DNA of 64,000 nucleotides. Origin: Cyrtodaria siliqua (taxonomy: Eukaryota; Mollusca; Bivalvia; Adapedonta; Hiatellidae). Below, piece after piece: positions 33,263 to 44,546 of the stretch. Numbering within the stretch: the first letter of the stretch is position 1; the number at the start of each line of letters is the position of its first letter. The DNA lies in the NCBI GenBank assembly GCA_037043455.1, contig JAWPHD010001266.1, forward strand, positions 124,001 through 188,000. The letters are read 5' to 3'. The translations under genes were made by a program, and so were the position numbers. Under the pieces are notes generated by a model, which did no database searches, had not been told where the DNA came from, and saw only the letters and a program-made list of their open reading frames with translations.

Positions 33263-34718
33263 TGAATATGTTCAGTCAAGTTCTGTCAAACACAGTACTG
33301 CAGGTGTTCAGTCAAGTTCTGTCAAACATAGTACTACAGGTGTTTTAGTTTTGATTCAGTCAAGTTCTGTCACACATAGTAATACAGGTGTTTTAGGTTT
33401 GATTCAGTCAAGTTCTGTCGCACATAGTAATACAGGTGTTTTAGGTTTGGTTCAGTCAAGTTCTGTCGCACAGAGTAATACAGGTGTTTTAGCTTTGGTT
33501 CAGTCAAGTTCTGTCGCACAGAGTAATACAGGTGTTTTAGCTTTGGTTCAGTCAAGTTCTGTCACACATGGCAATACAGGTGTTTTAGGTTTGGTTCAGT
33601 CAAGTTCTGTCAAACATAGTAATACAGGTGTTTTAGGTTTGGTTCAGTCAAGTTCTGTCACACATAGTAATACAGGTGTTTTAGCTTTGGTTCAGTCAAG
33701 TTCTGTCACACATAGTAATACGTCAAGTTCTGTCACACAGAGTAATACAGGCGTTTTAGCTTTGGTTCAGTCAAGTTCTGCCACACATATTAATACAGGT
33801 GTTTTAGCTTTGGTTCAGTCAAGTTCTGTCGCACAGAGTAATACAGGTGTTTTAGGTTTGGTTCAGTCAAATTCTGTCACACAGAGTAATACAGGTGTTT
33901 TAGCTTTGGTTCAGTCAAGTTCTGTCACACATAGTAATACGTCAAGTTCTGTCACACAGAGTAATACAGGTGTTTTAGCTTTGGTTCAGTCAAGTTCTGT
34001 CACACATAGTAATACGTCAAGTTCTGTCACACAGAGTAATACAGGCGTTTTAGCTTTGGTTCAGTCAAGTTCTGTCACACATAGTAATACAGGTGTTTTA
34101 GCTTTGGTTCAGTCAAGTTCTGTCACACATAGTAATACAGGTGTTTTAGCTTTGGTTCAGTCAAGTTCTGTCACACATAGTAATACGTCAAGTTCTGTCA
34201 CACATAGTAATACAGGTGTTTTAGGTTTGGTTCAGTCAAGTTCTGTCACACAGAGTAATACAGGTGTTTTAGGTTTGGTTTAGTCAAGTTCTGTCGCACA
34301 GAGTAATACAGGTGTTTTAGCTTTGGTTCAGTCAAGTTCTGTCACACAGAGTAATACAGGTGTTTTAGCTTTGGTTCAGTCAAGTTCTGTCACACATAGT
34401 AATACAGGTGTTTTAGCTTTGGTTCAGTCAAGTTCTGTCGCACATAGTAATACAGGTGTTTTAGCCTTGGTTCAGTAGGTGTTTTAGGTTTGGTTCATTC
34501 AAGTTCTGTCGCACATAGTAATACAGGCGTTTTAGCTTTGGTTCAGTCAAGTTCTGTCGCACATAGTAATACAGGCGGTTTTAGCTTTGGTTCAGTCAAG
34601 TTCTGTCACACATAGTAATACAGGCGTTTTAGCTTTGGTTCAGTCAAGTTCTGTCACCCATAGTAATACAGACGTTTTAGCTTTGGTTCAGTCAAGTTCT
34701 GTCACACAGAGTAATGTA
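33263..34718 (+). repeat. 48-bp minisatellite, block 1
   Basis: About 30 copies of a 48-bp unit built from GTTCAGTCAAGTTCTGTCAC, ACATAGTAATACAGGTGTTT and TAGCTTTG. Some copies are shortened to the CAAGTTCTGTCACACAGAGT part. Forty-eight bases are sixteen codons, so a plus frame stays open for 310 codons as GVLALVQSSSVTHSNT repeats, then breaks by stop and indels near 34283 and 34485. No start-proximal or flanking exon sequence supports a protein. Confidence 0.95.
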
Positions 34719-35132
34719 ACGTTTACCATATTTCATCTTTTGATAAGAACAGGGTTACGTCACTTTACCGGGATTTGTTTAAACCGTCTCTATTATTACA
34801 AACATACAAACTTCTGCATTGTTTTATAATGTTTATTATACACTCTAACAAATTGTTATTCGTCTAGTTTAATAAAATGCATATTCCATTTTAACTAAAA
34901 TAGATCTTTAAACACATTTGCTAAGTACTACATTGCGCTTCACTAATATCTATATATCTTACATCATCACTCTAAGATCAACCTTAAATTTTCCGTGTGC
35001 GTGTTGTTTTATAGGTAATTTGTAGACAGGGCGTGTCACTAAACGAGGCGTATACATTTGCAAGCCTTTTAAGAATATTGGTGTGTGTGTAGTATAGTTG
35101 TATAATAATATGATGTTTTACTTGATGTAATA
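34719..35132. other. spacer between the two 48-bp blocks
   Basis: About 410 bases of unique sequence with a short (TG)n run near 35081. It probably inserted into, or was retained during duplication of, the array. Confidence 0.45.
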
Positions 35133-35680
35133 GTAATACAGGTACTTTAGCTTTGGTTCAGTCAAGTTCTGTTAAACAGAGTAATACATGTGTTTTAGAT
35201 ATGGTTCAGTCAAGTTCTGTCAAACATAGTAATATAGGTATTTTAGCTTTGGTTCAGTCAAGTTCTGTCAAACAGAGTAATACAGGTGTTTTAGATTTGG
35301 TTCAGTCAAGTTCTGTCAAACAGAGTAATACAGGTGTTTAGCTTTAGTTCTGTCAAGTTCTGTCAAACATAGTTATACAGGTTTTTGAGGTTTGGTTCAG
35401 TCAAGTTCTGTCAAACATAGTAATACAGGTGTTTTAGAGTTCTGTCAAACATAGTAATACAGGTTTTATAGAGTTCTGTCAAACATAGTAATACAGGTGT
35501 TTTAGAGTTCTGTCAAACATAGTAATACAGGTTTTATAGAGTTCTGTCAAACATAGTAATACAGGTTTTTTAGCTTTGGTTCAGTTAAGTTCTGTCAAAC
35601 ATAGTAATACAGTTTTTTTTAGCTTTGGTTCAGTCAAGTTCTGTCAAACATATTAATACAGGTGTTTTAGCTTTCTTTCC
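35133..35680 (+). repeat. 48-bp minisatellite, block 2
   Basis: Continuation of the same repeat with TCAAACATAGTAATACAGG units. Several units here are shortened to about 34 bp (AGAGTTCTGTCAAACATAGT then AATACAGGTTTTAT). Confidence 0.9.
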
Positions 35681-35694
35681 CCTACTTATCTGTG

Positions 35695-35970
35695 TTAAGG
35701 TGACACACGTCAATATTAAAGTATTTATCAAGCATTACAATTAGCCTGTCGGTTTATTAATCCTGTATCATTTTGACTTTAAATCTGCTCGCATATATTT
35801 AAATGCAATTTTGAGTTTTCAACTTTTCTTCGTTATTCTATCATATGTTTGAATATATTATAGGTGAAATGTAATCAACTGTTAGTAATATGCAAAACAA
35901 ATTTGCTTTATACATATTCTTATAAGTAATATTAATGATTGAACAAATGCAATTGATGTAGAAAAACTAA
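35695..35970 (+). mobile_element. TTAA/AGGGACA MITE, right end missing
   Basis: Starts TTAAGGTGACACACGTCAAT and shares interior words (CATTTTGACTTTAAATCTGC, ATTAATGATTGAACAAATGC) with the copy at 28131. The closing inverted repeat is absent. Confidence 0.6.
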
Positions 35971-36915
35971 TTGCGATTTATGTGTGTGAATAAGTACAAT
36001 GTAAGTAAAAAGCACAATATGAATCATCATTAGCAAACATCTCCATATGTGTCGTACAAATACAAAGACGTATCAGGGAAACTTAAAAATATTAAAACGC
36101 CATTAAAATGAAAGCACATGTTTCAGAAAAAGGCAGACATGGCATTCTAAAATGAAATTAAACACCTAAGGTATTTTGATGCAGTTGCACATTTTTGTTA
36201 GTACTTGTAAAGTTTACCGGCATTCTGAAAATGTCACTTGTATTTTGCCAATATGCCAACTTAAATTTGAGCCCTGTCTTTAAATAGAAATATGCATTTT
36301 ACGGCAAGTTTAAATTAAATAGTTACACATTAGGAGTCGTTTCTTGACCTTAACGGGGATACATCAGACTTTTCTTTGGGTTTTTGACTATATGTTGTGT
36401 TCTAAAAGGCTTAAATACAACGAATGAGCCTGAAATGACCCTTTATTTAATTTAATTTCATTTCGCAGAGTAACAAGCGCTGTAGGCGTAACCAGAGTTA
36501 ATTTAAGCATTATTTGCCCGTTTACACTTAAAATATGGAACTGGGCAATACGGTGCTAACACCATACCTTGATTGATATGACATGTTTGTCACATTACGT
36601 GGCCCCGCCTTAATTCCATTAAGCGATGGAAAGGCTTATATTAGCAGGATTTTATAATTGATATTTCGGCAATAAAACATGTTTAAAACATTTCTTTTAC
36701 TGAAAAAATGCGATAACCTTTTTAAAATTACATGTTAATTGTTTTAATTTTACAATATGCAATTACATACTCCAGCCAACCCCGTTTTCCTTTCTTGGTG
36801 AAAGGTTTGGAAAGGGTGTGAAAGTTAATACTCGGACCACGTAATGGGATGAATTGGGAATTTTTTTCAATTTTAGATTCTTCTTGGAAAAGTCCGATGT
36901 ACCCACGTTTATACT
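35971..36915. other. unassigned sequence
   Basis: No gene, array or element recognised. Confidence 0.45.
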
Positions 36916-37216
36916 ATTGACTATTGACTACATACTACAGACTACATACTACAGACTACATACTATAGACTACATACTACAGACTACAGACTACATACTA
37001 CAGACTACAGACTACATACTACACACTACACACTACACACTACATAATACAGACTACATACTACAGACTACATACTATAGACTACTGACTACATACTACA
37101 TACTACAGACTACATACTACAGACTAGATACTACATACTACATACTACATACTACTGACTACATACTATATACTACACACTACATACTACAGACTACAGA
37201 CTACAGACTACATACT
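36916..37216 (+). repeat. 7-bp array (ACTACAG/ACTACAT)
   Basis: About 43 heptamers of ACTACAG, ACTACAT or ACTACAC with single-base slips. The 122-codon plus frame (YILQTTDY repeats) is a by-product. Confidence 0.95.
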
Positions 37217-37528
37217 TTTTAAAATGAGGAAGAAAGTACTAAGAATTTTGACAGTATTATGCAACATAACATGACTGCTTTGAATCACAGTCACAGTGAA
37301 GTCTTTTAATCGAACACAACGGCACATTTAAAAAAAATTCATTGTAGTTTAGTTTACATGAATGCAAATATATAGTTATCTGGAATTAGCCGTAACTTGT
37401 TGCTTATATAACACAGCATAATTACGTTGACAAACATTACACATCTACCATTATTGAATATTTAGTTTACTAAATAGAAACAAGATTTTTGACGGAATTC
37501 AATAACGTGGGTACAAAAACAAAAAGTA
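37217..37528. other. unassigned sequence
   Basis: AT-rich, no feature recognised. Confidence 0.45.
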
Positions 37529-37613
37529 CCTCTTCGTGGAATTGAACTCCAAGCCGACTCTAGAACTACACGTGCGGGTAAGACGAACGTGTTCCAGATT
37601 GAGCTACACGGCA
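37529..37613 (-). mobile_element. tRNA-derived sequence
   Basis: On the minus strand it starts GCCGTGTAGCTCAATCTGGA (D-arm-like) and ends GGAGTTCAATTCCACGAAGA (T-arm-like TTCAATTCC). The anticodon arm does not fold properly and the head is about 85 bases, so it is a tRNA relic or SINE head, not a working tRNA. Confidence 0.5.
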
Positions 37614-38026
37614 AAGTTAATACTGTAATCAAAACCTAATGCGCTAATGGATATCACCTAAGCAAAGACATGTAAATATTGCGGTCCCAGCGATGTTTAC
37701 AAACCATAATTAAATCTTCTTTTTCCCCCCTCAAAATGTATTACTACTAACTTATTTGGACCTATGCTCGTGGTTACATGTATAAATATCCCAGTATACA
37801 AATCACACTGTTATTTACTTATGCTCAAAATATGCTTTACTTAAGGACAGTGTCCCTTTAAGATAAATAGTACCCGTCACATGCATATTTTGATGTTCTG
37901 TGGAATTTAATTTACAATACGATAAAATATATGATATTGCGTACTTATTCTCCTTTTTGATTTATCCGCCGTTTCCCCACGTTTATACAAAACAAGCGAG
38001 TTTTGACATGACTTTTTTTTTATATA

Positions 38027-38408
38027 TACACTTCTCAAAACTGCTAACTACACCGCTCACGTTTTGGGTTATATATATCGATGGGTTGAATGTTTTTCAA
38101 TAAAATAAAAAGGAAATACCAATTCAATCATTTTTACATCATTTCATTTTATTTTTTTCATGGGCAATGCTAGAACTAAACCACAATAAGCAATTACAAA
38201 CGACCCATGTAAACACTAAAGTCACACTTTTCCCATATCTACATGTAGATATGGGAAAAGTGTAGCATTGCCCATGAAAAAAATAAAATGAAATGATGTA
38301 AAAATGATTGAATTGGTATTTCCTTTTTATTTTATTGAAAAACATTCAACCCATCGATATATATAACCCAAAACGTGAGCGGTGTAGTTAGCAGTTTTGA
38401 GAAGTGTA
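38027..38408. repeat. near-perfect inverted duplication with a nested 40-bp palindrome
   Basis: Left arm 38027-38172 and right arm 38263-38408 are 146-base reverse complements with almost no mismatches (for example TAACTACACCGCTCACGTTT on the left and its complement on the right). Between them lie 51 unpaired bases (38173-38223) and a perfect 40-bp palindrome, 38224-38263, whose centre is CTACATGTAG. The right half therefore looks like the reverse complement of the left half minus the 51-base stretch. Reading frames on the two strands here are mirror images of each other. It may be a recent inverted duplication, a hairpin element, or an assembly artefact. Confidence 0.9.
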
Positions 38409-38905
38409 CCTATTCATTCAGTCAGAGATAGTCGTTTTCATATTCAAGATGTTTCGCATGCTAGCCCATCTCTTTATATATCGTTTAATGTGCATGATAT
38501 GCATCGATATAAGAGTATTGAAGTACTTAAATAGATTTAACAAGTGTAGCTTATTTTCAAATCTTAAATAGATTTAAAAATAGTCTAGCTTATTTTCGTG
38601 ACCTTACATATATATTCCCGTCAGAATGAGAATACCATATTGCGGTCAGTAAGAAGTGCCTCGCCAGTTCTCTAAATAGACGGGACAGTTCCCATCGTTG
38701 ATGCACCGGCATGTTTGTTACAAACGTTCCCCATCCAAGACAAACACTTCCCGAAGTGCAATGAGTGCTACACCTTGCGAATAAGCGTTAATTTATCCTC
38801 GCTGTATTGCACTAGGCGTTTTAGAGAGCAGACCTCGGTTTTAAGTCTCACCCGAAGAACTGGTTGGGTGTTATTATATTTTTTAAGTATTTCGAGAATT
38901 AATTC

Positions 38906-38978
38906 GGTCCTGGCTGGGATAGAACATACGACCCTGGATTACTAAACTGAGGAACTAACCATTACCCCACGGGAAGTG
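38906..38978 (-). mobile_element. tRNA-derived sequence (SINE head)
   Basis: On the minus strand it reads CACTTCCCGTGGGGTAATGG, then TTAGTTCCTCAGTTTAGTAA, then CGTATGTTCTATCCCAGCC. The D-loop GGTAATGGTTAG and T-loop-like GTTCTATCC are recognisable, but the stems are poor. Confidence 0.5.
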
Positions 38979-39535
38979 CACGCACAGCGATTTGTTGGCC
39001 TCGACTGCACGTATCGATACTGTAGTATATTGGTCTATATTTATACCTAGTTATAACAGTTTCGCAGCCACCCTCGGTATATTATATACCATGAACATTC
39101 CGTATGCTGACCTGGTAACCCTTGTTCTAGCGGCGATTTGTCCAAAACTTGTTTGATAAATGGATTTGTAGATCATTCATTTGATATCAATCTCTATAAG
39201 CCATTATTTGACAAACTTCACAACTTAAATAGACAAATATATACATTAGTATTATTAGAATTAGTCTCAAGTGCTTAAATAATGTATCACATTTATATCA
39301 AATAAAATGCACACATGGTGAATTATATTACAAATTCGCTGTTTTCCATTTTTGCATTATTTTTGCACGTAATCGACCCTTTACCGTTGTTTGGTACATA
39401 CTCTAGACATATTTAAGCTTGATTGAATTTATTAAACTCGTTAGCTATTTTCTTTTTGTCTGTTTGGCTATGCAAACAATCTTCTTTAAAATGGATATAG
39501 TACAAGTCAGAAATATTCATATTTATAGTAACTTT
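38979..39535. other. unassigned sequence
   Basis: No feature recognised. Confidence 0.45.
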
Positions 39536-41945
39536 CATGTGTCTACTTAAACTTCTAAATGTGTACTGTAACGCCCATATGTATACTATAACGTTTCCAT
39601 GTCTACTGTAATGTTCATATGCATACTGTAATGTTCATATGTATACTGTAATGTTCATATACTGTAATGTTCATATGTATACTGTAATGTTCATATGTAT
39701 ACGTTCATATGTATACTGTAATGTTCATATGTCTACTCTAATGGTCATATGTCTACTGTAATGTTCATATGTCTACTCTAATGGTCATATGTCTACTGTA
39801 ATGTTCATATGCTTATTGTACCTTTTCTATGTCCACTGTAATGTTCATGTCTACTGTAATGTTCATATGTCTACTGTATTGTTTATGTCTACTGTAATGT
39901 TCATATGTATACTGTCATCTTCATATGTATATTGTAATGTGCATATGTTTATTGTAACTTTTCTATGTCCACTGTAATGTTCATATGTATACTGTATTGT
40001 TCATATGTCTACTGTAAGCAGTAATGGTCATATGTTTATAGTAACTTTTCTATGTCTACTGTAATGTTCATATGTATACTGTAATGGTCATATGTCTACT
40101 GTTATGTTCATGTGTCTACTGTAATGTTCATATGTCTACTGTAATGTTCATAATGTATACCGTAATGTTCATATGTCTTACTTGAATGGTCATATGTATA
40201 CTATAACGTAACTATGTCTACTGCAGCTTTCATATGTCTACTGTAATGTTCATATGTCTACTGTAATGTTCATGTATACTGTAATGTTCATATGTCTAAA
40301 GTAATGTTCATATGTCTACTGTAATGTTCATATGTCTACTGTAATGGTCATATCTATACTATAACGTCTCTATGTGCACTGTAATGTTCATATGTATACT
40401 GTAATGGTCATATGTCTACTGTAATGTTCATATGTCTACTGTAATGGTCATATGTATACTGTAATGCTCATATGTCTACTGTAATGGCCATATGTCTATT
40501 GTTGTGTTCACATGCATACTGTAATGTTCCTATGTCTACTGTTATGGTCATATGTATACTGTAATGCTCATATGTCTACTGTAATGGTCATATGTCTACT
40601 GTAGTGTTCACATGTATACTGTAATGTTCCTATGTCTACGGTAATGGTCATATGTATACTGTAATGTTTTTATGTATACTGTATTGTTCACATGTATACT
40701 GTAATGTTCCTATGTCTACTGTAATGTTCATATGTATACTGTAATGTTCATATATCTACTGTAATGGTCATATGTCTATTGTAACTTTTCTATTCCTACT
40801 GTAATGTTAATATTTATACTGTAATTGTCATATGTCTACCGTAATGTTCATATGTATACTGTTATGGTCACATTTCTACTGTTTGCTGTAATGTTCATGT
40901 CTACTGTAATGTTCATTTGTATACTGTAATGGTCATATGTCTGCTGTAATTTCATATGTATATTGTAATGTTCATATGTCCACTGTAATGGTCATATGCC
41001 TATTGTTACTTTTCTATGTCCACTGTAATGTTCATATGTCTACTGTAACTTTTCTGTGTCTACTGTAATGTTCATAAGTATACAGTAATGGTTACATGTC
41101 TACTGTTATGTTCATATGTCTAACTGTAATGTTCATGTCTACTGTAATGTTCATATGTCGACGGAAATTTTCTCTATGTCAACTGTAATGTTCATATGTG
41201 TACTGTAACTTTTCTGAGTCTACTTTAATGTTCATATGTCTACTGTAATGGTCATATGTCTTCTGTAATGGTCATATGTCTACTGTTAAGTTCATATGTT
41301 TACTACAATGTTCATATGTCTACTGTAATGGTAATATGTCTACTGTAATGTACATATGTATACTGTAATGTTCATATGTCTACTGTAATGGTCATATCTC
41401 TACTGTAATGGTCATATGTCTACTGTTATGTTCATATGTCTACTGTAATGGTCATATGTCTACTGTTATGTTCATATGTTTACTACAATGTTCATATGTC
41501 TACTGTAATGGCCATATGTCTACTGTAATGTACATATGTATACTGTAATGTTCATATGTCTACTGTAATGTTCATATGTCTACTGTAATGGTCATATGTA
41601 TACTATAACGTCTCTATGTGCACTGTAGTCTTCATATGTCTACTGTAACGGTCATATGTCTACTGTAATGGTAATATGTATACTGTAGTGTTCATATGTC
41701 TGCTGTAATGGTCATATGTCTACTGTAGTGTTCATATGTCTACTACAATGTTCATATGTCTACTGTAACGGTCATATGTCTACTGTTATGTTCATATGTC
41801 TACTGTAACGGTCATATGTCTACTGTAATGGTCATATGTATACTGTAGTGTTCATATGTCTACTGTAATGGTCATATGTCTACTGTTATGTTCATATGTT
41901 TATTACAATGTTCATATGTCTACTGTAACGGTTATATGTCTAATG
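39536..41945 (+). repeat. 2.4-kb 20-bp minisatellite (TCATATGTCTACTGTAATGT)
   Basis: About 120 copies of a 20-bp unit, nearly all with a CATATG core, alternating GTCTACTG/GTATACTG and ATGTT/ATGGT variants. Indels are common in the left half. The right half (41240-41940) is very regular and shows multi-unit blocks repeated as wholes (for example a TTTACTACAATG unit near 41298 and 41478). The 20-bp period breaks reading frames quickly. Confidence 0.95.
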
Positions 41946-42785
41946 ACACACCGAAGGTGGAACATTTAATACATTGGAGCAATATTTGGTAACACACAGC
42001 GTATACTAATATAAATATCATTAAACTGTTTTATTCTGTTAATAAAGAATGCGATAAGGTGATTAAATATTTGGTAAAATTCGCCGTCACGAAACAGTTC
42101 ATTGGTAAGCACATGTATGCAATATATAGACTTTGGTTTCAATTGTATTTGTAAGGCTTGTTCCCACCACCCTTGCGGTTATTTTATTTGGCGTATCACA
42201 ACAGAGGTGTTTAAAATATCAGGTTAGATGTTAATGTATTTATATATAAACAAGTGTTACCGCAAACATGTCGCGTTCACCAGTACTTTATACCTATTTA
42301 ACCTATTTATTCAATGTTTAATTGACATAGAAAACTATTTCATATAGTTTATTCAATGGCTCGACTTTCTCTCGACGGTAAAGCAAACTAATTATTAATT
42401 GAAAGGCGCTACACGTCCCTCCATTTCATAATTCGCTCACATATAGACAGATTAATAAACAGAATCCTCTAAATAAAAAGCGGTAAATCTTAAGTGGGGA
42501 AAAAAACCTGGCATCCATAAAACCAGGCATCCATAAAACTGTCATTTAACACTTTTATGTGCGATAGATAACCTTTAACGGCAATAAGTAGAAAAGCCAA
42601 TATCGGAAAAAGTTCGTCAAGAGTGCACAAAGTATACTTTTCTTTAGTGTTATCAATCTCATTTTCAGTTTGTGTATTTTACAATAATTCATCAATATAC
42701 GTTAATAGATAACCCACACATAGGAGTATTTTGCTTGATATCAATCTGTTCGAAGCACTCCCTTGTTTGATTTCAGGTTTGTTTG
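41946..42785. other. unassigned sequence
   Basis: No gene or repeat recognised apart from a short duplicated GGCATCCATAAAACC near 42512. Confidence 0.45.
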
Positions 42786-42930
42786 TTTGTTTGTTTGGTA
42801 TTTAACGTCATTTTCCAGCACATTTTACGCAGTGTATGATGATTGTAGTTTTAGTGGTGGAGGCAAACCACCTATTTATACATGGATAGAGCCAGTACTG
42901 TATACCTCCCACCATCCGTCAGAACACTTT
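42786..42930 (-). mobile_element. tRNA-derived SINE, family 1 (truncated)
   Basis: Only the tail and body are present: (GTTT)n, TATTTAACGTCATTTT, CAGTACTGTATACCTCCCAC and CATCCGTCAGAACACTTTCT. The tRNA-like head is missing. The remaining end abuts TTTATTTATTTATTTAAG. Confidence 0.65.
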
Positions 42931-43019
42931 CTCATTTCCAGTTTTATTGTTTATTTATTTATTTAAGTCTCATCATGTGTACAGCATTTTAAAATACAGA
43001 AAGCAAAACACATTTAAAA

Positions 43020-43527
43020 TGCATACACATTTAAATGTTAAGACGTTGACATGAGTACAGTTTTGCGTATGACGCACACATGGCACCCGACACTACTCAG
43101 GACACCCGACACTACTCATGACACCCGACACTACTCAGGACACCGACACTACTCAGGACACCCGACACGACTCAGGACACCCGACACTACTCTGGGCACC
43201 GATACTACTCAGGACACCCGACACTACTCTGGGCACCGATACTACTCAGGACACCCGACACTACTCTGGGCACCGATACTACTCAGGACACCCGACACTA
43301 CTCTGGGCACCGATACTACTCAGGACACCCGACACTACTCAGGACAGTGCCGTTCTCAAATAACAATGCGAGGCATGCTCGCAAGATCCAAACTCCAAGA
43401 GATCCAAACAATTCAAGGGGGTTTCCAGTTTTGGACGTGACCCGCTCTGGAAACAGCAAACGTTCGGCAAACTCTAAAACGAGAACTAATTCTAGCAGAT
43501 TTTTGACGTCCACCCGCTCCCGGAGTT
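43020..43527 (+). pseudogene. broken duplicate of the 5' end of the 682-codon gene
   Basis: Aligns with 44516-44785, covering upstream bases (GCATACACATTTAAATGTT) and about the first 75-80 codons: MSTVL.MT.TWHPT.LR, then PFSNNNA, PRDPNNSRGFPVL, VTRSGNSKRSANS and TSTRSRS. It differs by a 19-bp minisatellite expanded inside codons ~12-18 (43083-43345), which disrupts the frame, and it ends abruptly at about 43527 before a SINE-like tail. It has no downstream coding, so it is taken as a non-functional partial duplication lying ~1.5 kb upstream of the intact gene. Confidence 0.7.
43083..43345 (+). repeat. 19-bp minisatellite born from coding sequence
   Basis: Copies of CACCCGACACTACTCAGGA and a shorter CACCGATACTACTCTGGG variant, about 14 in all, right half in a regular ~37-bp double unit. 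The single-copy ancestor is visible in the intact gene at 44580-44598 (CACCCGACCGTACTCAGGA). The array is therefore an expansion of codons 12-18 after or during duplication. Confidence 0.85.
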
Positions 43528-43534
43528 ACTAGTA

Positions 43535-43730
43535 AAATTTTGAACACAGGACCTTCCGTCAAAATGGTACTGGTAACTCTCTTGCTTGCTTGCTTGACAC
43601 TTTAACCATATAAAGGGTAGTGCTAGGACTGGTCGGCCGGTGTCAGTATATAATATGACTGGGTGGGCCATCATGTCATGTGTCTACTGAACAATTGTAA
43701 AGGCGACGTTAAACCCCATACATACATATT
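43535..43730 (+). mobile_element. SINE-like tail, family 4
   Basis: Contains (GCTT)n, TATAAAGGGTAGTGCTAGGA, GGTCGGCCGGTGTCAG, GACTGGGTGGGCCATCATG and the ending AAAGGCGACGTTAAACCCCA then (TACA)n. The GGCGACGTTAAACCCC ending is a common 3' tail of molluscan SINEs. No tRNA-like head is seen. Confidence 0.5.
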
Positions 43731-44027
43731 GTGTTACATGGTCTTCTTTTCTCACTGGGTATAAGTGTGTGACTACGCCATATTATAAAGGTATTAACGC
43801 ATACTTTACCTAATAAAACAACTTAATTACTTATCGTTTCCTATTTTTCAGATTGGTCTGCGCTAAATCGGGAAACATAAATTGGCCTTATATGGATTAA
43901 CGGATTAACATATTACTGCAGAGATGAAACATCACAAGCGGCCAGATAATGGAATTAACACGTGTTTATCCGTTATTAGTGATATCAAGTATTGAGGTTC
44001 AGGGGTCACGATTGGTTAGCCTTATTG
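43731..44027. other. unassigned spacer
   Basis: Holds one 3'-splice-like site (TTTCCTATTTTTCAG near 43852) without a following conserved frame. Confidence 0.35.
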
Positions 44028-44342
44028 GAGTTACACTTTTGAGCTACCACCGCAATTTTGTGTCGAAGAGTTAGTTACACTGTGAGCTACCACCGCGATA
44101 CTGTGACGAAGAGTTAGTTACACTCTGAGCTACCACCGCGCTACTGTGACGAAGAGTTAGTTACACTGTGAACTACCACAGCGAAAACTGTGACGAAGAC
44201 TTAGTTACACTTTGAGCTACCACCGCGATACTGTGACTAAGAGCTAGTTACACTGTGAGCTACCACCGAGATACTATGACGAAGGGTTAGTTACACTTTG
44301 AGCTACTACCGCGATACTGTGACGAAGAGTTAGTTATACTGG
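44028..44342 (+). repeat. 43-bp tandem repeat, about seven copies
   Basis: Unit TAGTTACACTGTGAGCTACC then ACCGCGATACTGTGACGAAG plus AGT. It lies 200 bp upstream of the intact gene's start codon, so it could affect expression. Confidence 0.9.
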
Positions 44343-44546
44343 TAATTGTCACTATTCTAAGGTGATGGCTTGGACATGATGGAGGCTTTACACTCATGAT
44401 ACGGTTATTGAGATTATTTTATTGTTTGAAAAGGAGTTGCATAGGCATCGGTCATATTAAAGCGGTATAATCTGAAACAACGAAGGATCTCAAGCAATTT
44501 ATTAATTCAAACATACGCATACACCTTTAAATGTTTAGACGTAGAC

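Noticed and set aside
33351..34283. 310-codon frame of 16-residue repeats (GVLALVQSSSVTHSNT)
   Set aside because: It resembles a modular repeat protein, but the unit is a 48-bp minisatellite with shortened copies, the frame ends within the array, and no promoter, start context or second exon is seen.
36916..37216. 7-bp array considered as telomeric repeat
   Set aside because: ACTACAG/ACTACAT is unrelated to TTAGGG-type telomere repeats and is internal and irregular.
37900..38345. two frames with matching peptides on opposite strands (FFNKIKRKYQFNHF type)
   Set aside because: They are the same sequence read through the two arms of the inverted duplication.
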